A DNA stretch of 64,000 nucleotides, taken from Verrucomicrobiales bacterium (lineage in GTDB: Bacteria; Verrucomicrobiota; Verrucomicrobiia; Verrucomicrobiales; DEV007). Position 1 is the first letter of the stretch. Every line of letters begins with the position of its first letter. Below, one piece after another: positions 18,189 through 26,409 of this stretch. The DNA lies in the NCBI GenBank assembly GCA_029233965.1, contig JARGOP010000001.1, positions 80,498 through 144,497 on the forward strand. Direction: 5' to 3'. The translations under genes and the position numbers were made by a program. The notes below the pieces were generated by a model. That model made no database searches. It saw only the letters and a list, made by a program, of their open reading frames with translations, and had not been told where the DNA came from.

Positions 18189-18896
18189 ATGCGTGCCTCT
18201 CTTTGTGTCTTTTTCTGCCTCTGGATCTTCACGGTTTCCGCAGAGGAGACGCCGACGGTGGCGACTTTTTCGATCGTTGCGGTGGATCCGGCAACCGGCG
18301 AAATCGGCGTCGCAGTGCAGTCGAAGATTGTCGGTGTCGGTTCCGTGGTCCCCTTTGCGAAGGCCGGCGTCGGAGCGGTGGCAACGCAGGCCTATGCGAA
18401 TGTCGGCTACGGTCCTCTCGGACTCATGGCACTGGAAGCCGGGATGACACCGGAGGACGTTCTCGAACTCCTCACCCGTGATGACCCTCTGCGTGAGATG
18501 CGACAGGTCGGCGTCATCTCCGCAGACGGAACAAGCGCGAATTTCACGGGAAGAGAGTGCCTGAGCTGGGCCGGCGGGATCACCGGGGTAAACTTTGCCG
18601 TTCAGGGAAATATTCTCACGGGAAGAGAAGTGGTTGAGTCCATGGCCGCCGCTTTCGAAACGAGTGAGGGCGTCCTTGCAGTCCGGCTCATTGCCGCCCT
18701 CCATGCCGGACAGGAAGCGGGGGGGGATTCGCGTGGTCGGCAGTCCGCAGCTCTCCTCGTCGTTCGCGAAGGCTGGGGTTACGGTGGGTTGAATGATCGT
18801 TTTCGTGACATCCGCGTCGATGAGCATGAGACACCGATCCTGGAACTGGAGCGGGTCTACTGGAAGCATCGTGCGCTCTTCGGGCGACCGAAGTGA
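18189..18896 (+). CDS. DUF1028 family protein (Ntn-hydrolase-like), secreted
   Basis: A 235-residue protein with a short signal peptide (ASLCVFFCLWIFTVSAEE), then the family core VATFSIVAVDPATGEIGVAV, followed by AGVGAVATQAYANVGYGPLG. These match DUF1028, predicted to have an Ntn-hydrolase fold with an N-terminal Thr/Ser nucleophile exposed by processing. Length is normal. It is transcribed divergently from the sulfatase with 66 bp between the two ATGs. Activity in the family is not well established. Confidence 0.85.
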   Translation: MRASLCVFFCLWIFTVSAEETPTVATFSIVAVDPATGEIGVAVQSKIVGVGSVVPFAKAGVGAVATQAYANVGYGPLGLMALEAGMTPEDVLELLTRDDPLREMRQVGVISADGTSANFTGRECLSWAGGITGVNFAVQGNILTGREVVESMAAAFETSEGVLAVRLIAALHAGQEAGGDSRGRQSAALLVVREGWGYGGLNDRFRDIRVDEHETPILELERVYWKHRALFGRPK

Positions 18897-18994
18897 TCCT
18901 TCACCCTCCTCTTCCCACGCTCTCTTCTTCTCAACTTTAGAGGCTCGACCGGGAAGAGGAAGAAGAGTAGGATGCTGAAGAAGACGTTTCAGAA

Positions 18995-20245
18995 ATGCTT
19001 GAGTTTTCCGACGCCCCCTACCAATTCTTCGAAGCGAAGCCGTCGAAGCCGATCATCTGGCTGGCGCGCACCGCGAACCGGCATTTCGTTCTCCCCCGGA
19101 AAAACCATCGCATCGATGAAATCAAGATCGAGGGGGCGCTCGACGAACTCGCTCACTTACGGGCGGAAGGATGTCGCCTCCTTTTCGTGATCAATCATCC
19201 GAGCCACAGTGATCCTCAGGTCATCACGGAGGTCCATCGGATGCTGGGGATTCCCTCCTGCTTCATGGCCGCTTACGATGTCTACCTGCGCAGCAAATGT
19301 GCGGCCTGGACGATGCAACGTCTCGGAAATTTCTCCATCGACCGGGAAGGCAGCGATCGCAAAGCCATGAGCGCTGCCATTGAGGTTCTCAAGCAGGGAA
19401 GTCAGGCACTCAATATCTATCCGGAGGGGAATGTTTATCTCACGAATGACAGGGTCACGCCCTTTCTCGACGGGACGGCGTTCATCGCCGCTAAGGCGCA
19501 GGCAGCGTTGAAGGACAGGAAGCTGAAGATCATTCCGATCAGTTTGAAATTCACCCATCTTACCGCTCCGCGGGAATCGGTCACGGAGCGAATGCTGCAA
19601 CTTGGAGCGGACAGCGGCTACCTTTTTCCTGATGGATCGACGAAGGACCCGATGGGTGCCGTGTTAGGACTCGGTCAACACATTGTGAAGGGATACCTCA
19701 ACGATCATGGCTATGCTGAGGCCCTTTCACATGAGGAAGGCTCTCTCTACGAAATGCTCAAAGGATTTGCAGACCATCTCGTGGATGAATTGGAGAGGGC
19801 TCTTACTCTTTCTCCAGGCGGGGAGCCGTCACTGGTGGATCGCATCCGGAAAATTCGTTCCACAATTCACCAGATCCGAACTGATGAGAAAACGGAAACT
19901 CCCCCTGAGATCTACGGTCTCGCCGACAAGGCAATTCTGGCTTTCCGCATCCATGGTCATCTCACGCCCTACCTCACCGAACACCCGACGATTGATCGCT
20001 ACGATGAAACGGTGGAAAGGATCGCCGAGGATTTCTATTCCAGAGCCATGCCGAGAACCGGCCCCCGCCGCGCCATCGCCCGGTTCGGAACTCCACTTGA
20101 TGTGGGCAGCTATCTCGAAGCCGCCGGAGGCAAAGCCCGCGATGCGGTGCGTGCGATGACGCGGGATATGGAGTCGGCGGTTCAATCAGGGATCGACACG
20201 ATCAACAAGTCGAATGATACCCCCGGAGCGACGGTGATCGGGTGA
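18995..20245 (+). CDS. PlsC-type acyltransferase
   Basis: A 416-residue protein. The acyltransferase block 1 is seen as FVINHPSHSDPQVI (the catalytic H-x4-D, residues about 68-73), and block 3 as NIYPEGNVYL. In most family members the latter is EGTRS; here Gly-Asn follows the Glu. The C-terminal half (from about residue 230) is a helical extension beyond the usual 240-residue PlsC domain. No strong membrane helix. It probably acylates a glycerophosphate or related lipid at the inner face of the membrane. It stands alone, with a repeat element directly after its stop. Confidence 0.78.
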   Translation: MLEFSDAPYQFFEAKPSKPIIWLARTANRHFVLPRKNHRIDEIKIEGALDELAHLRAEGCRLLFVINHPSHSDPQVITEVHRMLGIPSCFMAAYDVYLRSKCAAWTMQRLGNFSIDREGSDRKAMSAAIEVLKQGSQALNIYPEGNVYLTNDRVTPFLDGTAFIAAKAQAALKDRKLKIIPISLKFTHLTAPRESVTERMLQLGADSGYLFPDGSTKDPMGAVLGLGQHIVKGYLNDHGYAEALSHEEGSLYEMLKGFADHLVDELERALTLSPGGEPSLVDRIRKIRSTIHQIRTDEKTETPPEIYGLADKAILAFRIHGHLTPYLTEHPTIDRYDETVERIAEDFYSRAMPRTGPRRAIARFGTPLDVGSYLEAAGGKARDAVRAMTRDMESAVQSGIDTINKSNDTPGATVIG

Positions 20246-20251
20246 TGTTCC

Positions 20252-20375
20252 GGAGTGCGACGGCATGATGCCGCGTTGGGAGTGGCAAGGGTCACCAGAT
20301 CCCCGCAGTCGCGTAATCACTCCGGGATCGCCATCCCGAAGGCCCTGCGAAAGCGGTGTCGAGCCACCGCACTCC
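20252..20375. repeat. Palindromic intergenic element, GGAGTGCG-type ends
   Basis: A 124-bp element begins 6 bp after the acyltransferase stop and ends 7 bp before the convergent cytochrome gene stop. Its ends are GGAGTGCGACGGC and GCCACCGCACTCC, a 13-bp inverted repeat with two mismatches. GC-rich inner palindromes (GGCATGATGCC; CGGGATCGCCATCCCG) would fold into side hairpins. Such elements are scattered between convergent genes in Verrucomicrobia genomes as far as I recall; they may double as terminators. Confidence 0.6.
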
Positions 20376-20382
20376 AAATGGC

Positions 20383-23300
20383 TCACTCTTTCATCAGATA
20401 AGCAAAGAGATCGCGAAGTTCCTCATCGGACATGCCACTCAGCAAACCGGGTGGCATCAGCGAGACCTTGGAGGCTTCGAGTTTCCCGATCTCATTGCGA
20501 TTCAGAAGGAGATGCTGTCCCGCCATGTCACGCAGGGTGACCGTATTCGGCGCCTGTTCATGCATGAAGCCGGCCGCGACGCGACCGTCCTTCATCGTCG
20601 CAACATAGTTGATGTAACCCTCCCGTAATTCGAGTCCGGGGTCGACGATTGCGGGAAGCCAGAATTCAAGATTCTGGCGCTCATATCCAGTGAGGTCGGG
20701 CCCGATGACCCGGCCCTCTCCGAAGAGTTGATGGCAACTTGCGCAGCGGGTTTTAAAATGAAGACTCCCCTGCTCTGCGTTGCCCGTTCCACCGGTGATC
20801 GCCTTTCTGATCCGGGCGATCTCGGCGTCGTTCTCCGACGAAGAACCCGCGACTTGATCCGGCCAATGCTTTTTGATTCCCGCGTCGATCTCAGGATCGC
20901 CGTGGCGGGCAAGCAACTGCACGACGTCAGGCGCGACATTCCGCGCCTTGATCTCAGCCACGTCGATTTTCCCGAGGAAAAGCTTCGCCCACTCCGGGCG
21001 GCTCGCGAGAACCCGATGAGCCGTCGAGCGAACCCCGTGCTCCGCAGGAAGGGTCGATCCATGCCGGGCGAGAATCGTCGTGGCAATGGACTCCGAATCG
21101 TAACTCGCGAGCGACAACAGGGCGACGCGCTTCAGGGTGCTCTCCTGATCAAGCCCGAGGAGCCGGAGCAAAACCGGGACCACGGAAGGATCGCCGATCT
21201 CTCCGAAGAGCGTTGCCAGTTCGACCCGCTCAATCGGGTCCGACTGGCTGCTCGCGACAACGGCGAGCGCCTTTTTGAGAGCCTCGGGATTCCCCTGCTG
21301 AAGTTGCAGGACCAAATCATTGGCCCCGACCGTTTCTGCGTAGGATTCCATCTCAGCTTTCAGAGTATCCGGGAGTTCCGGGATTGCGGTCCCCTGGAAG
21401 GCGAGCTGCAAGCCGGTCATGAGACGCTTCTTGGCATCGTCGTCAGGCGCGGCCTGGAGAAGCTTGGCAGCACTCAGGTAGTTCGCTTCCCCGCCCGCCA
21501 TCGCATAGCGACGGATGAGTCGCTCCGCGATGAATTTGCGGAAGAGGGCTGAGTTCCAGGTTTCCGGATCGCTCGCGAGGGCTACGATTTCGGTGCGGCC
21601 GGACTCCGCATGGGCCTCGATTGCCCACCAGAGGAGGAGCGGGATGTGCGGGTCGGTGAGGTCTTCGTCGTGGGTGATCTGGCTTTGAATGAGATTTACT
21701 GCTGCTTTCGTTGGGATCCGCTTAGCGGTGCTCAATACTTGTGCTCTTAGCGAGGGCGTAGATACTTCAGGGGGCTGAATCTTTTCCGAACCGAAATCGA
21801 ACATCTCGGATTGCATCTGGATGAGAGCTTTTCTTACGTCGGGCGGCAGGTCACCTTGTTCCTTCCCTGAAAGAAGTTTCGCGAAGCGATCCCAGTCTGC
21901 GTCACCCAAGCTTTTCATGTTCGAAACTATTGCTTCGTGATGCTTTCCGCGGTCGTTTAGCAACTCTTGGATCAGATGCCAATTGTAGCCAGTGATTGAA
22001 TCCTCAGAAACCTCGACCCATCTCTGGGCATCGGGGAGCGCACTGAGTTCGGCTTTCGAAGGATTCATCCAATCAAATTCAAGGATAGCCCGTTTTCCAA
22101 CCACCCAGTTTGGAGACTTAGTCGCTGACAGCGCTTCACTTGCGGACATTTCACTCAAGTCCCCATGCGCCACCTTCGGCATCGTCCCCTTCGGCTTGAT
22201 CCGGTAAATCCGGCCGCTTCCTTTGTGCCAGTCATCGACGGGCCTGACATGACTCAAGCGGCTGTCATACCAATCCGCAAGATAAACACAGCCATCCGGC
22301 CCGACTCCGCAGAAGACGGGGCGAAACCAGCGGTCATCCGTTTCCAGTAAGGGTTCTTCATCGACGGTTCGAAAGGTGGATCCATCGGGCAGGAGTTCAC
22401 TGACCCAGACAATGTTGTGCAGGGAATTCGCGGCGATGATTTTGCGATTCCATGAATCAGGGAAAAGACCACCTTCGTAAATGCAGAAGGCCTGGGCGAA
22501 GCGTCGCTCATCACCCTCGTGCGCCATGTGGTCGATGTAGCCAAAGGCGTAAGGATTGGTGAGCGGGCCATGCTTGCCCCAGGATTTCTTTCCATACGCA
22601 CCCTGCGGGTAATACATGCCACGGGTCTTGCCGTTGTTGGTTCCCGAGAAAACCCGGCCCGCCGAATCGATCTCGAGGGAAAAGGTATTCCCGCCGCCCT
22701 CAGCGTAGAGTTCAAACTGCTTCGTCGTCGGGTGATACCGCCATACTGCCTGCCCCTGCCATTCCACCAATTCCCCGGTCGCCGGATTTTCAACCGCCGC
22801 GGTCGTCGTGCTGCCGGTCACGCCATAGAGCCAGCCATCGGGGCCCCATTTGAGACTGTTGGCGACGGCATGTGTGTCTTCGATGCCAAAGCCGGAGAGG
22901 ATCACTTCCGGGTCGCTGTCAGGATCGGCATCGCCGTCCGCATCCGGGTAAAACAGCAGATAAGGCGGATTGGTGACCCAGATTCCTCCGGCTCCGGTTT
23001 CCACCGAGGTCGCGATATTCAGGCCGGTGATGACATCCCGATGGGAGTCATAAATTCCGTCGCCGGTCGTGTCTTCAAACACGGTAATCTTGTCCGCGCC
23101 CTTTACCCCGTGCGGCGGAGGCTCCGGGACTTTGTCGAACTGAGCCCTCAGGTGATTGTCGTATTCGATGATCTTGAGGCCGGCGGGGAATTGATATTGC
23201 AGATACTGCGTGACCCACATGCGCCCCTTTGAATCCCAGCTCAAATGGAGCGGCTGGCCGATGACGGGCTCACTTGCGACGAGTTCGATCTCAAATCCGT

Positions 23301-23487
23301 CCCGTATGCGGAACTGTTTCAGTGCCTCTTCGGGTGGGGTTGGCCTGGACCCGTCCGCGAGGGCGCCACGACCTTCGTAGTTTTCGATGATTTCGGCGAC
23401 CTGTTCGGTGCCGGCGACTGGTGGCACCTCTTCGCCATGAAGCAATGAGACAAGAAAAATCAGCAACCATGGAGCGATCCTTTGCAT
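20383..23487 (-). CDS. PVC-type heme-binding dehydrogenase/HEAT/cytochrome c protein
   Basis: A 1,034-residue exported protein: signal peptide (APWLLIFLVSLLHGE), then a sorbosone/glucose-dehydrogenase-like propeller (about residues 45-430, e.g. DPEVILSGFGIEDTHAVANS and RVFSGTNNGKTRGMYYPQGA), a helical HEAT-like middle, and a C-terminal cytochrome c domain with CASCHQLFGEG (CxxCH) at about residue 935. This architecture (membrane-bound dehydrogenase plus HEAT plus cytochrome) is a hallmark of Planctomycetes and Verrucomicrobia. It probably oxidises a carbohydrate in the periplasm and passes electrons to its heme. An inverted repeat (23554-23630) lies in its leader. Confidence 0.88.
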   Translation of the reverse strand: MQRIAPWLLIFLVSLLHGEEVPPVAGTEQVAEIIENYEGRGALADGSRPTPPEEALKQFRIRDGFEIELVASEPVIGQPLHLSWDSKGRMWVTQYLQYQFPAGLKIIEYDNHLRAQFDKVPEPPPHGVKGADKITVFEDTTGDGIYDSHRDVITGLNIATSVETGAGGIWVTNPPYLLFYPDADGDADPDSDPEVILSGFGIEDTHAVANSLKWGPDGWLYGVTGSTTTAAVENPATGELVEWQGQAVWRYHPTTKQFELYAEGGGNTFSLEIDSAGRVFSGTNNGKTRGMYYPQGAYGKKSWGKHGPLTNPYAFGYIDHMAHEGDERRFAQAFCIYEGGLFPDSWNRKIIAANSLHNIVWVSELLPDGSTFRTVDEEPLLETDDRWFRPVFCGVGPDGCVYLADWYDSRLSHVRPVDDWHKGSGRIYRIKPKGTMPKVAHGDLSEMSASEALSATKSPNWVVGKRAILEFDWMNPSKAELSALPDAQRWVEVSEDSITGYNWHLIQELLNDRGKHHEAIVSNMKSLGDADWDRFAKLLSGKEQGDLPPDVRKALIQMQSEMFDFGSEKIQPPEVSTPSLRAQVLSTAKRIPTKAAVNLIQSQITHDEDLTDPHIPLLLWWAIEAHAESGRTEIVALASDPETWNSALFRKFIAERLIRRYAMAGGEANYLSAAKLLQAAPDDDAKKRLMTGLQLAFQGTAIPELPDTLKAEMESYAETVGANDLVLQLQQGNPEALKKALAVVASSQSDPIERVELATLFGEIGDPSVVPVLLRLLGLDQESTLKRVALLSLASYDSESIATTILARHGSTLPAEHGVRSTAHRVLASRPEWAKLFLGKIDVAEIKARNVAPDVVQLLARHGDPEIDAGIKKHWPDQVAGSSSENDAEIARIRKAITGGTGNAEQGSLHFKTRCASCHQLFGEGRVIGPDLTGYERQNLEFWLPAIVDPGLELREGYINYVATMKDGRVAAGFMHEQAPNTVTLRDMAGQHLLLNRNEIGKLEASKVSLMPPGLLSGMSDEELRDLFAYLMKE

Positions 23488-23553
23488 GACTTCGAGGGTG
23501 CCAAAAAGAGACGATGCGTGAACCCAAAAAATCGCCGTATTCAGGGGACTTCG

Positions 23554-23630
23554 GCAGGACGCGTTGCCCGATCCGGTTGCCGATTTCAGTGACGGGTTGC
23601 TCCAGTGAAGGCTTCGACAACCCGTCCTGC
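23554..23630. repeat. Inverted repeat in leader of cytochrome gene
   Basis: Arms GCAGGACGCGTTG (23554-23566) and CAACCCGTCCTGC (23618-23630) pair with one mismatch around a 51-bp interior. It lies between the terminator of the beta-barrel gene upstream and the start of the cytochrome gene, so it could be a REP-like element or part of the cytochrome mRNA leader. Size and GC-rich ends resemble the other palindromic elements in the window. Confidence 0.45.
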
Positions 23631-23657
23631 TTTTCGGTGGATTCGCGGGACACGAAA

Positions 23658-23685
23658 AAACCGGCGGTCCAGGACACGCCGGTTT
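23658..23685 (-). terminator. Rho-independent terminator of beta-barrel gene
   Basis: AAACCGGCG and CGCCGGTTT form a 9-bp perfect stem with a 10-nt loop; read on the minus strand the stem runs into a T tract (TTTTTT) at 23652-23657. It sits 30 bp downstream of the stop of the gene at 23715-24281. Confidence 0.8.
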
Positions 23686-23714
23686 GTCAGGGGAAGGAAA
23701 GAAAACGCGAATTT

Positions 23715-24281
23715 CTAGAACGGGAATCTCATGCCTGCGCGGATCTGCGTGAAGTCCGGAAGTGTCTGATCGACCCAGTTGTAGGAAAAGTCAGCGAAGA
23801 CACCGAGGCAACCCCAGGATTCAAAACGAACGTCGACGCCACCACCGAGGTTCCACATGAACTCGGAAGTATTTGCACTCACCACACCGGGTCCGCCGAA
23901 CACGTAAGGAGCAATCGTGCTGCAGCACTCACCGCCGAGAGGGAAACGATAGACGGCATTCATTTTTCCGACATGCTCCGCATCACCGCCGCCGTGCAGC
24001 GCGTAGCTGCCTTCGATCCCGAAGTTGTGACCGAAGAAGTAGCCCAGAGCGAAACCTCCTCCGAGCTCATTTGAAAGGTTGCTGGGGCTTTCGGGCCAAT
24101 AGCCTGACATGAAAATGCTGAACTCGAAGCCGGTGTCGTAGCAGTAGCTGGGACTGGTCACGGTCTGCTCGACCATCGGCGACTTGGCACTGTGAAACTT
24201 CTGCTTATCCCATCCCCATCCGGCCTGAGCGACGGAAACGAGGAAAAAAGTAGCGAGAAAAAAGACGGAAAGGATTTTCAT
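23715..24281 (-). CDS. Small outer-membrane beta-barrel protein
   Basis: Start taken at the ATG at 24281, giving a clear signal peptide (ILSVFFLATFFLVSVAQA) and a 188-residue protein. The mature part alternates hydrophobic and aromatic residues typical of a beta-barrel (GGGFALGYFFGHNFGIEGSY; GVFADFSYNWVDQTLPDFTQ) and ends in F (RAGMRFPF), the usual barrel C-terminal signal. About eight strands can be counted, as in OmpA/OmpW-size porin-like proteins. The longer frame to 24356 lacks a signal peptide at its start. Monocistronic, with its own terminator. The function is not indicated. Confidence 0.75.
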   Translation of the reverse strand: MKILSVFFLATFFLVSVAQAGWGWDKQKFHSAKSPMVEQTVTSPSYCYDTGFEFSIFMSGYWPESPSNLSNELGGGFALGYFFGHNFGIEGSYALHGGGDAEHVGKMNAVYRFPLGGECCSTIAPYVFGGPGVVSANTSEFMWNLGGGVDVRFESWGCLGVFADFSYNWVDQTLPDFTQIRAGMRFPF

Positions 24282-24397
24282 GTCACTGCGTGGTTGAAAA
24301 ATCCTAGCGAGAAAGTTCAGGGAGACAAACCTTTTTTTCACTATCTCAAGAGCCACTGCTCTGTTGAAAACAAAGGCCTTGAGCGGTTTGGGCCCGA

Positions 24398-25228
24398 CTA
24401 TTCGCCCTCGTAGCTCTCATCCATCATGATGAGCTCGGAGACGGTCACAAACCGATATCCTTTTGCGAGAAGTTGATCGAGCGTCGACGGCATTGCATCG
24501 ACAGTCGAAGCGTGGAGATCGTGCACGAGGAGAATTCCTCCCGGCTTGGCTCCGTTTACGAGGCGGCTCGTGACGACAGATGCTCCCGGCTTCTTCCAGT
24601 CTTCAGGATCAACCGACCAAAGGATGGTCGGATAACCGAATTCCTTCAGCATGAGTTTTTTCTGATCGTTCTTGATTGCTCCACCGGGTGGCCGCATGGA
24701 GCGCGGCGCAACGCCGGTTTCCGCGACAATCATATCGTGCGCATCCTGCAATTCCTTGCGAAGAGCGGCATCGGACATTTTCGAGAGCGTCCCGTGCGTC
24801 ACGGTGTGGTTTCCGATCTCGTGCCCCTCAGCGATCATGCGGCGAAGAAGCTGGGGATTGTATTTCACCATGTTGCCGACCACGTAGAAAGTCGCCTTCA
24901 CATTCCGCTTTTTCAGCATGTCGAGAAGACGGGGAGTGTTGACTCCATGAGGCCCGTCATCAAACGTGATTGCGATCACCTTCTCGCTCGTTTGAATCTT
25001 GAAGTAGGTCGCGTCAATGTCCCGGTCCCATCCCGGGATCGTCGATGTTTTCGTTTTCACAGAATCCCAGGTCGGCGCTTCGAGCCCCACCGGAATGCGG
25101 ATCACCGCCGAAAGATTCGTCTGCTCCAACGGCAGCGGTTCACGGGAAATCGCGCCGGGCATCTGACACGAGCTGAGGGCGCAGGCGGCCGCCAGTAACG
25201 GCAACAGTGATTTGAGTGAAAAACCCAT
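24398..25228 (-). CDS. Polysaccharide deacetylase lipoprotein (NodB domain)
   Basis: I use the ATG at 25228, which starts a lipoprotein signal (LLPLLAAACALSSCQMPG; lipobox LSSC). The in-frame upstream start at 25267 is only TTG. The NodB domain shows motif 1 VIAITFDDGPHG (catalytic Asp and metal-binding Asp), motif 2 GHEIGNHTVTHGTL (metal-binding H-x3-H), motif 3 SMRPPGG, and a late LVHDLH. All catalytic residues look intact. It probably removes N-acetyl groups from peptidoglycan or another amino-sugar polymer in the envelope. The L,D-transpeptidase gene lies directly upstream on the same strand, a sensible cell-wall pair. Confidence 0.88.
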   Translation of the reverse strand: MGFSLKSLLPLLAAACALSSCQMPGAISREPLPLEQTNLSAVIRIPVGLEAPTWDSVKTKTSTIPGWDRDIDATYFKIQTSEKVIAITFDDGPHGVNTPRLLDMLKKRNVKATFYVVGNMVKYNPQLLRRMIAEGHEIGNHTVTHGTLSKMSDAALRKELQDAHDMIVAETGVAPRSMRPPGGAIKNDQKKLMLKEFGYPTILWSVDPEDWKKPGASVVTSRLVNGAKPGGILLVHDLHASTVDAMPSTLDQLLAKGYRFVTVSELIMMDESYEGE

Positions 25229-25295
25229 GAACGGGGAAATTCTGCGCTGAGGTGCCCGCTTTTTCAAGGGGCAACTGTCATCATGTCGCGCTTTC

Positions 25296-26078
25296 CTACG
25301 GGAGGGAAACTGCGATGGATGTCTTCAAATTCGAAGGAATCTCAAGCGTGCCGAGTTCGCCTACCGGGATCTGAATCAGAACCGGCGCGGCCTCAAGATG
25401 CAACCAGCGAAGGAGGCGCTTGATCCCGGCTTTTTCCATCGCAGTGCAGCCGATTGTCGATTTTCCGGGACTAGACCACGAGTGCATGAAAATAGCGCTC
25501 CCCCGCCCCGGGACCGTTGGCCGGCGGTTGTGGCCGACGACGATGACATAGTCGTAAATACCATCCGGTCGTTTCATGACTTCGGCAGAGGACCAGTCTC
25601 GCGGAAAACGGGGATCGTTCAGGACGGTCCATTGGTTGTAGAATCGGGAGGTGGGATCATCGACCCAGCGATCCCGTTCAGAGACCTGGCGAAAGGGAAA
25701 TTTTCTTTCTTTGAAAGGCAAGGCGCCGAATCCGAATTCAAGGAGGAAAATGCCGGCCGGGGCCCGCCTGTCTCCCTCGGTTTTCATGGGATTCGACTTC
25801 CTTTCGCCATGGAGGCCCACCCCCCAACCGAGCCCCTTGTGCCCCACGGTGACGGGAATGGTCTCTCCTGTGGCCCGCCATTCAGCTCCCTGAAGATCAA
25901 AGGCCGCGAGGCTTCCCTCGCGAGCCGTCCAGTCGGCAGTGAGAACGACCACGGCCTGCCGACATGACTCCGGCCAACTCCCCCCTGCTTCGCTGACCGG
26001 AAGGAGAAGGGCACAGACTGCGCAGAGGCACTTTGCCGCTTCCGGGAGAAGCAGGCGGAAACGCCCTGATCCGGACAT
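25296..26078 (-). CDS. L,D-transpeptidase (YkuD family)
   Basis: Start at the ATG at 26078 because AAGGA lies 9 nt upstream; earlier ATG (26105) and TTG (26111) codons are less likely. 260 residues with an N-terminal hydrophobic segment (LCAVCALLLPVSEAGG). The YkuD catalytic region reads FMHSWS then STIGCTAMEKAGI, with His and Cys placed as in the HxxG-SxGC motif family. Expected to make 3-3 peptidoglycan cross-links or attach lipoproteins to the wall. It lies upstream of the NodB deacetylase in the same direction. Confidence 0.85.
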   Translation of the reverse strand: MSGSGRFRLLLPEAAKCLCAVCALLLPVSEAGGSWPESCRQAVVVLTADWTAREGSLAAFDLQGAEWRATGETIPVTVGHKGLGWGVGLHGERKSNPMKTEGDRRAPAGIFLLEFGFGALPFKERKFPFRQVSERDRWVDDPTSRFYNQWTVLNDPRFPRDWSSAEVMKRPDGIYDYVIVVGHNRRPTVPGRGSAIFMHSWSSPGKSTIGCTAMEKAGIKRLLRWLHLEAAPVLIQIPVGELGTLEIPSNLKTSIAVSLP

Positions 26079-26143
26079 TTTGATTTTTCCTTGCGAAGCT
26101 TTCATTTTCAAGCACTGTATCCGCTCGCACTTTCGCGCGTAAA

Positions 26144-26230
26144 GGACAGATGTCTGAGCGGTTTAAGGAGCACGCTTGGAAAGCGTGTGTAGGGGTAACT
26201 CTACCGTGGGTTCGAATCCCACTCTGTCCG
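26144..26230 (+). tRNA. tRNA-Ser (anticodon GGA)
   Basis: GGACAGA pairs with TCTGTCC to form the acceptor stem, discriminator G at 26230, genomic CCA at 26231-26233. The anticodon stem CACGC/GCGTG encloses TTGGAAA, anticodon GGA. The long variable arm (TGTAGGGGTAACTCTACC) is of class II type, and the T loop GTTCGAATC is normal. Length 87 without CCA. Confidence 0.97.
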
Positions 26231-26234
26231 CCAT

Positions 26235-26276
26235 CATAAAACCAGAGCCCCGTTTTACCGGGGCTCTGGTTTTATG
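26235..26276 (+). terminator. Hairpin terminator after tRNA-Ser
   Basis: An 18-bp perfect inverted repeat (arms 26235-26252 and 26259-26276, core CCAGAGCCCCG/CGGGGCTCTGG) with loop TTTTAC, starting 2 bp after the CCA end. The right arm contains TTTT, so it probably terminates the tRNA transcript. Confidence 0.85.
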
Positions 26277-26280
26277 ATTT

Positions 26281-26409
26281 ACAGGACCGGGTTCGAACCG
26301 GGAGGCCGGCCCCGTTGAGTTCGACTCGGAGCGGGTAGAGCGAGCGCAGAAATCTCATGAAGCGCAGCGACTGAGATCATCCCCCTCTGTTAGCCATTCA
26401 TGCGGCCGA
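26281..26409. other. Gene-free stretch with a tRNA T-arm-like sequence
   Basis: No frame is convincing here. CCGGGTTCGAACCGG at 26287-26301 looks like a tRNA T arm, but no matching acceptor or anticodon stem surrounds it. A small hairpin (ATCTCA...TGAGAT, 26352-26377) follows. It could be a decayed tRNA or an old attachment site next to tRNA-Ser; nothing beyond that can be said. Confidence 0.3.

Noticed and set aside
18123..18869. N-terminal extension of the sulfatase frame
   Set aside because: It overlaps the DUF1028 gene on the other strand and would hide a good signal peptide that begins at 18122.
26281..26409. Second tRNA gene
   Set aside because: Only a T-arm-like part is found; no cloverleaf can be drawn.
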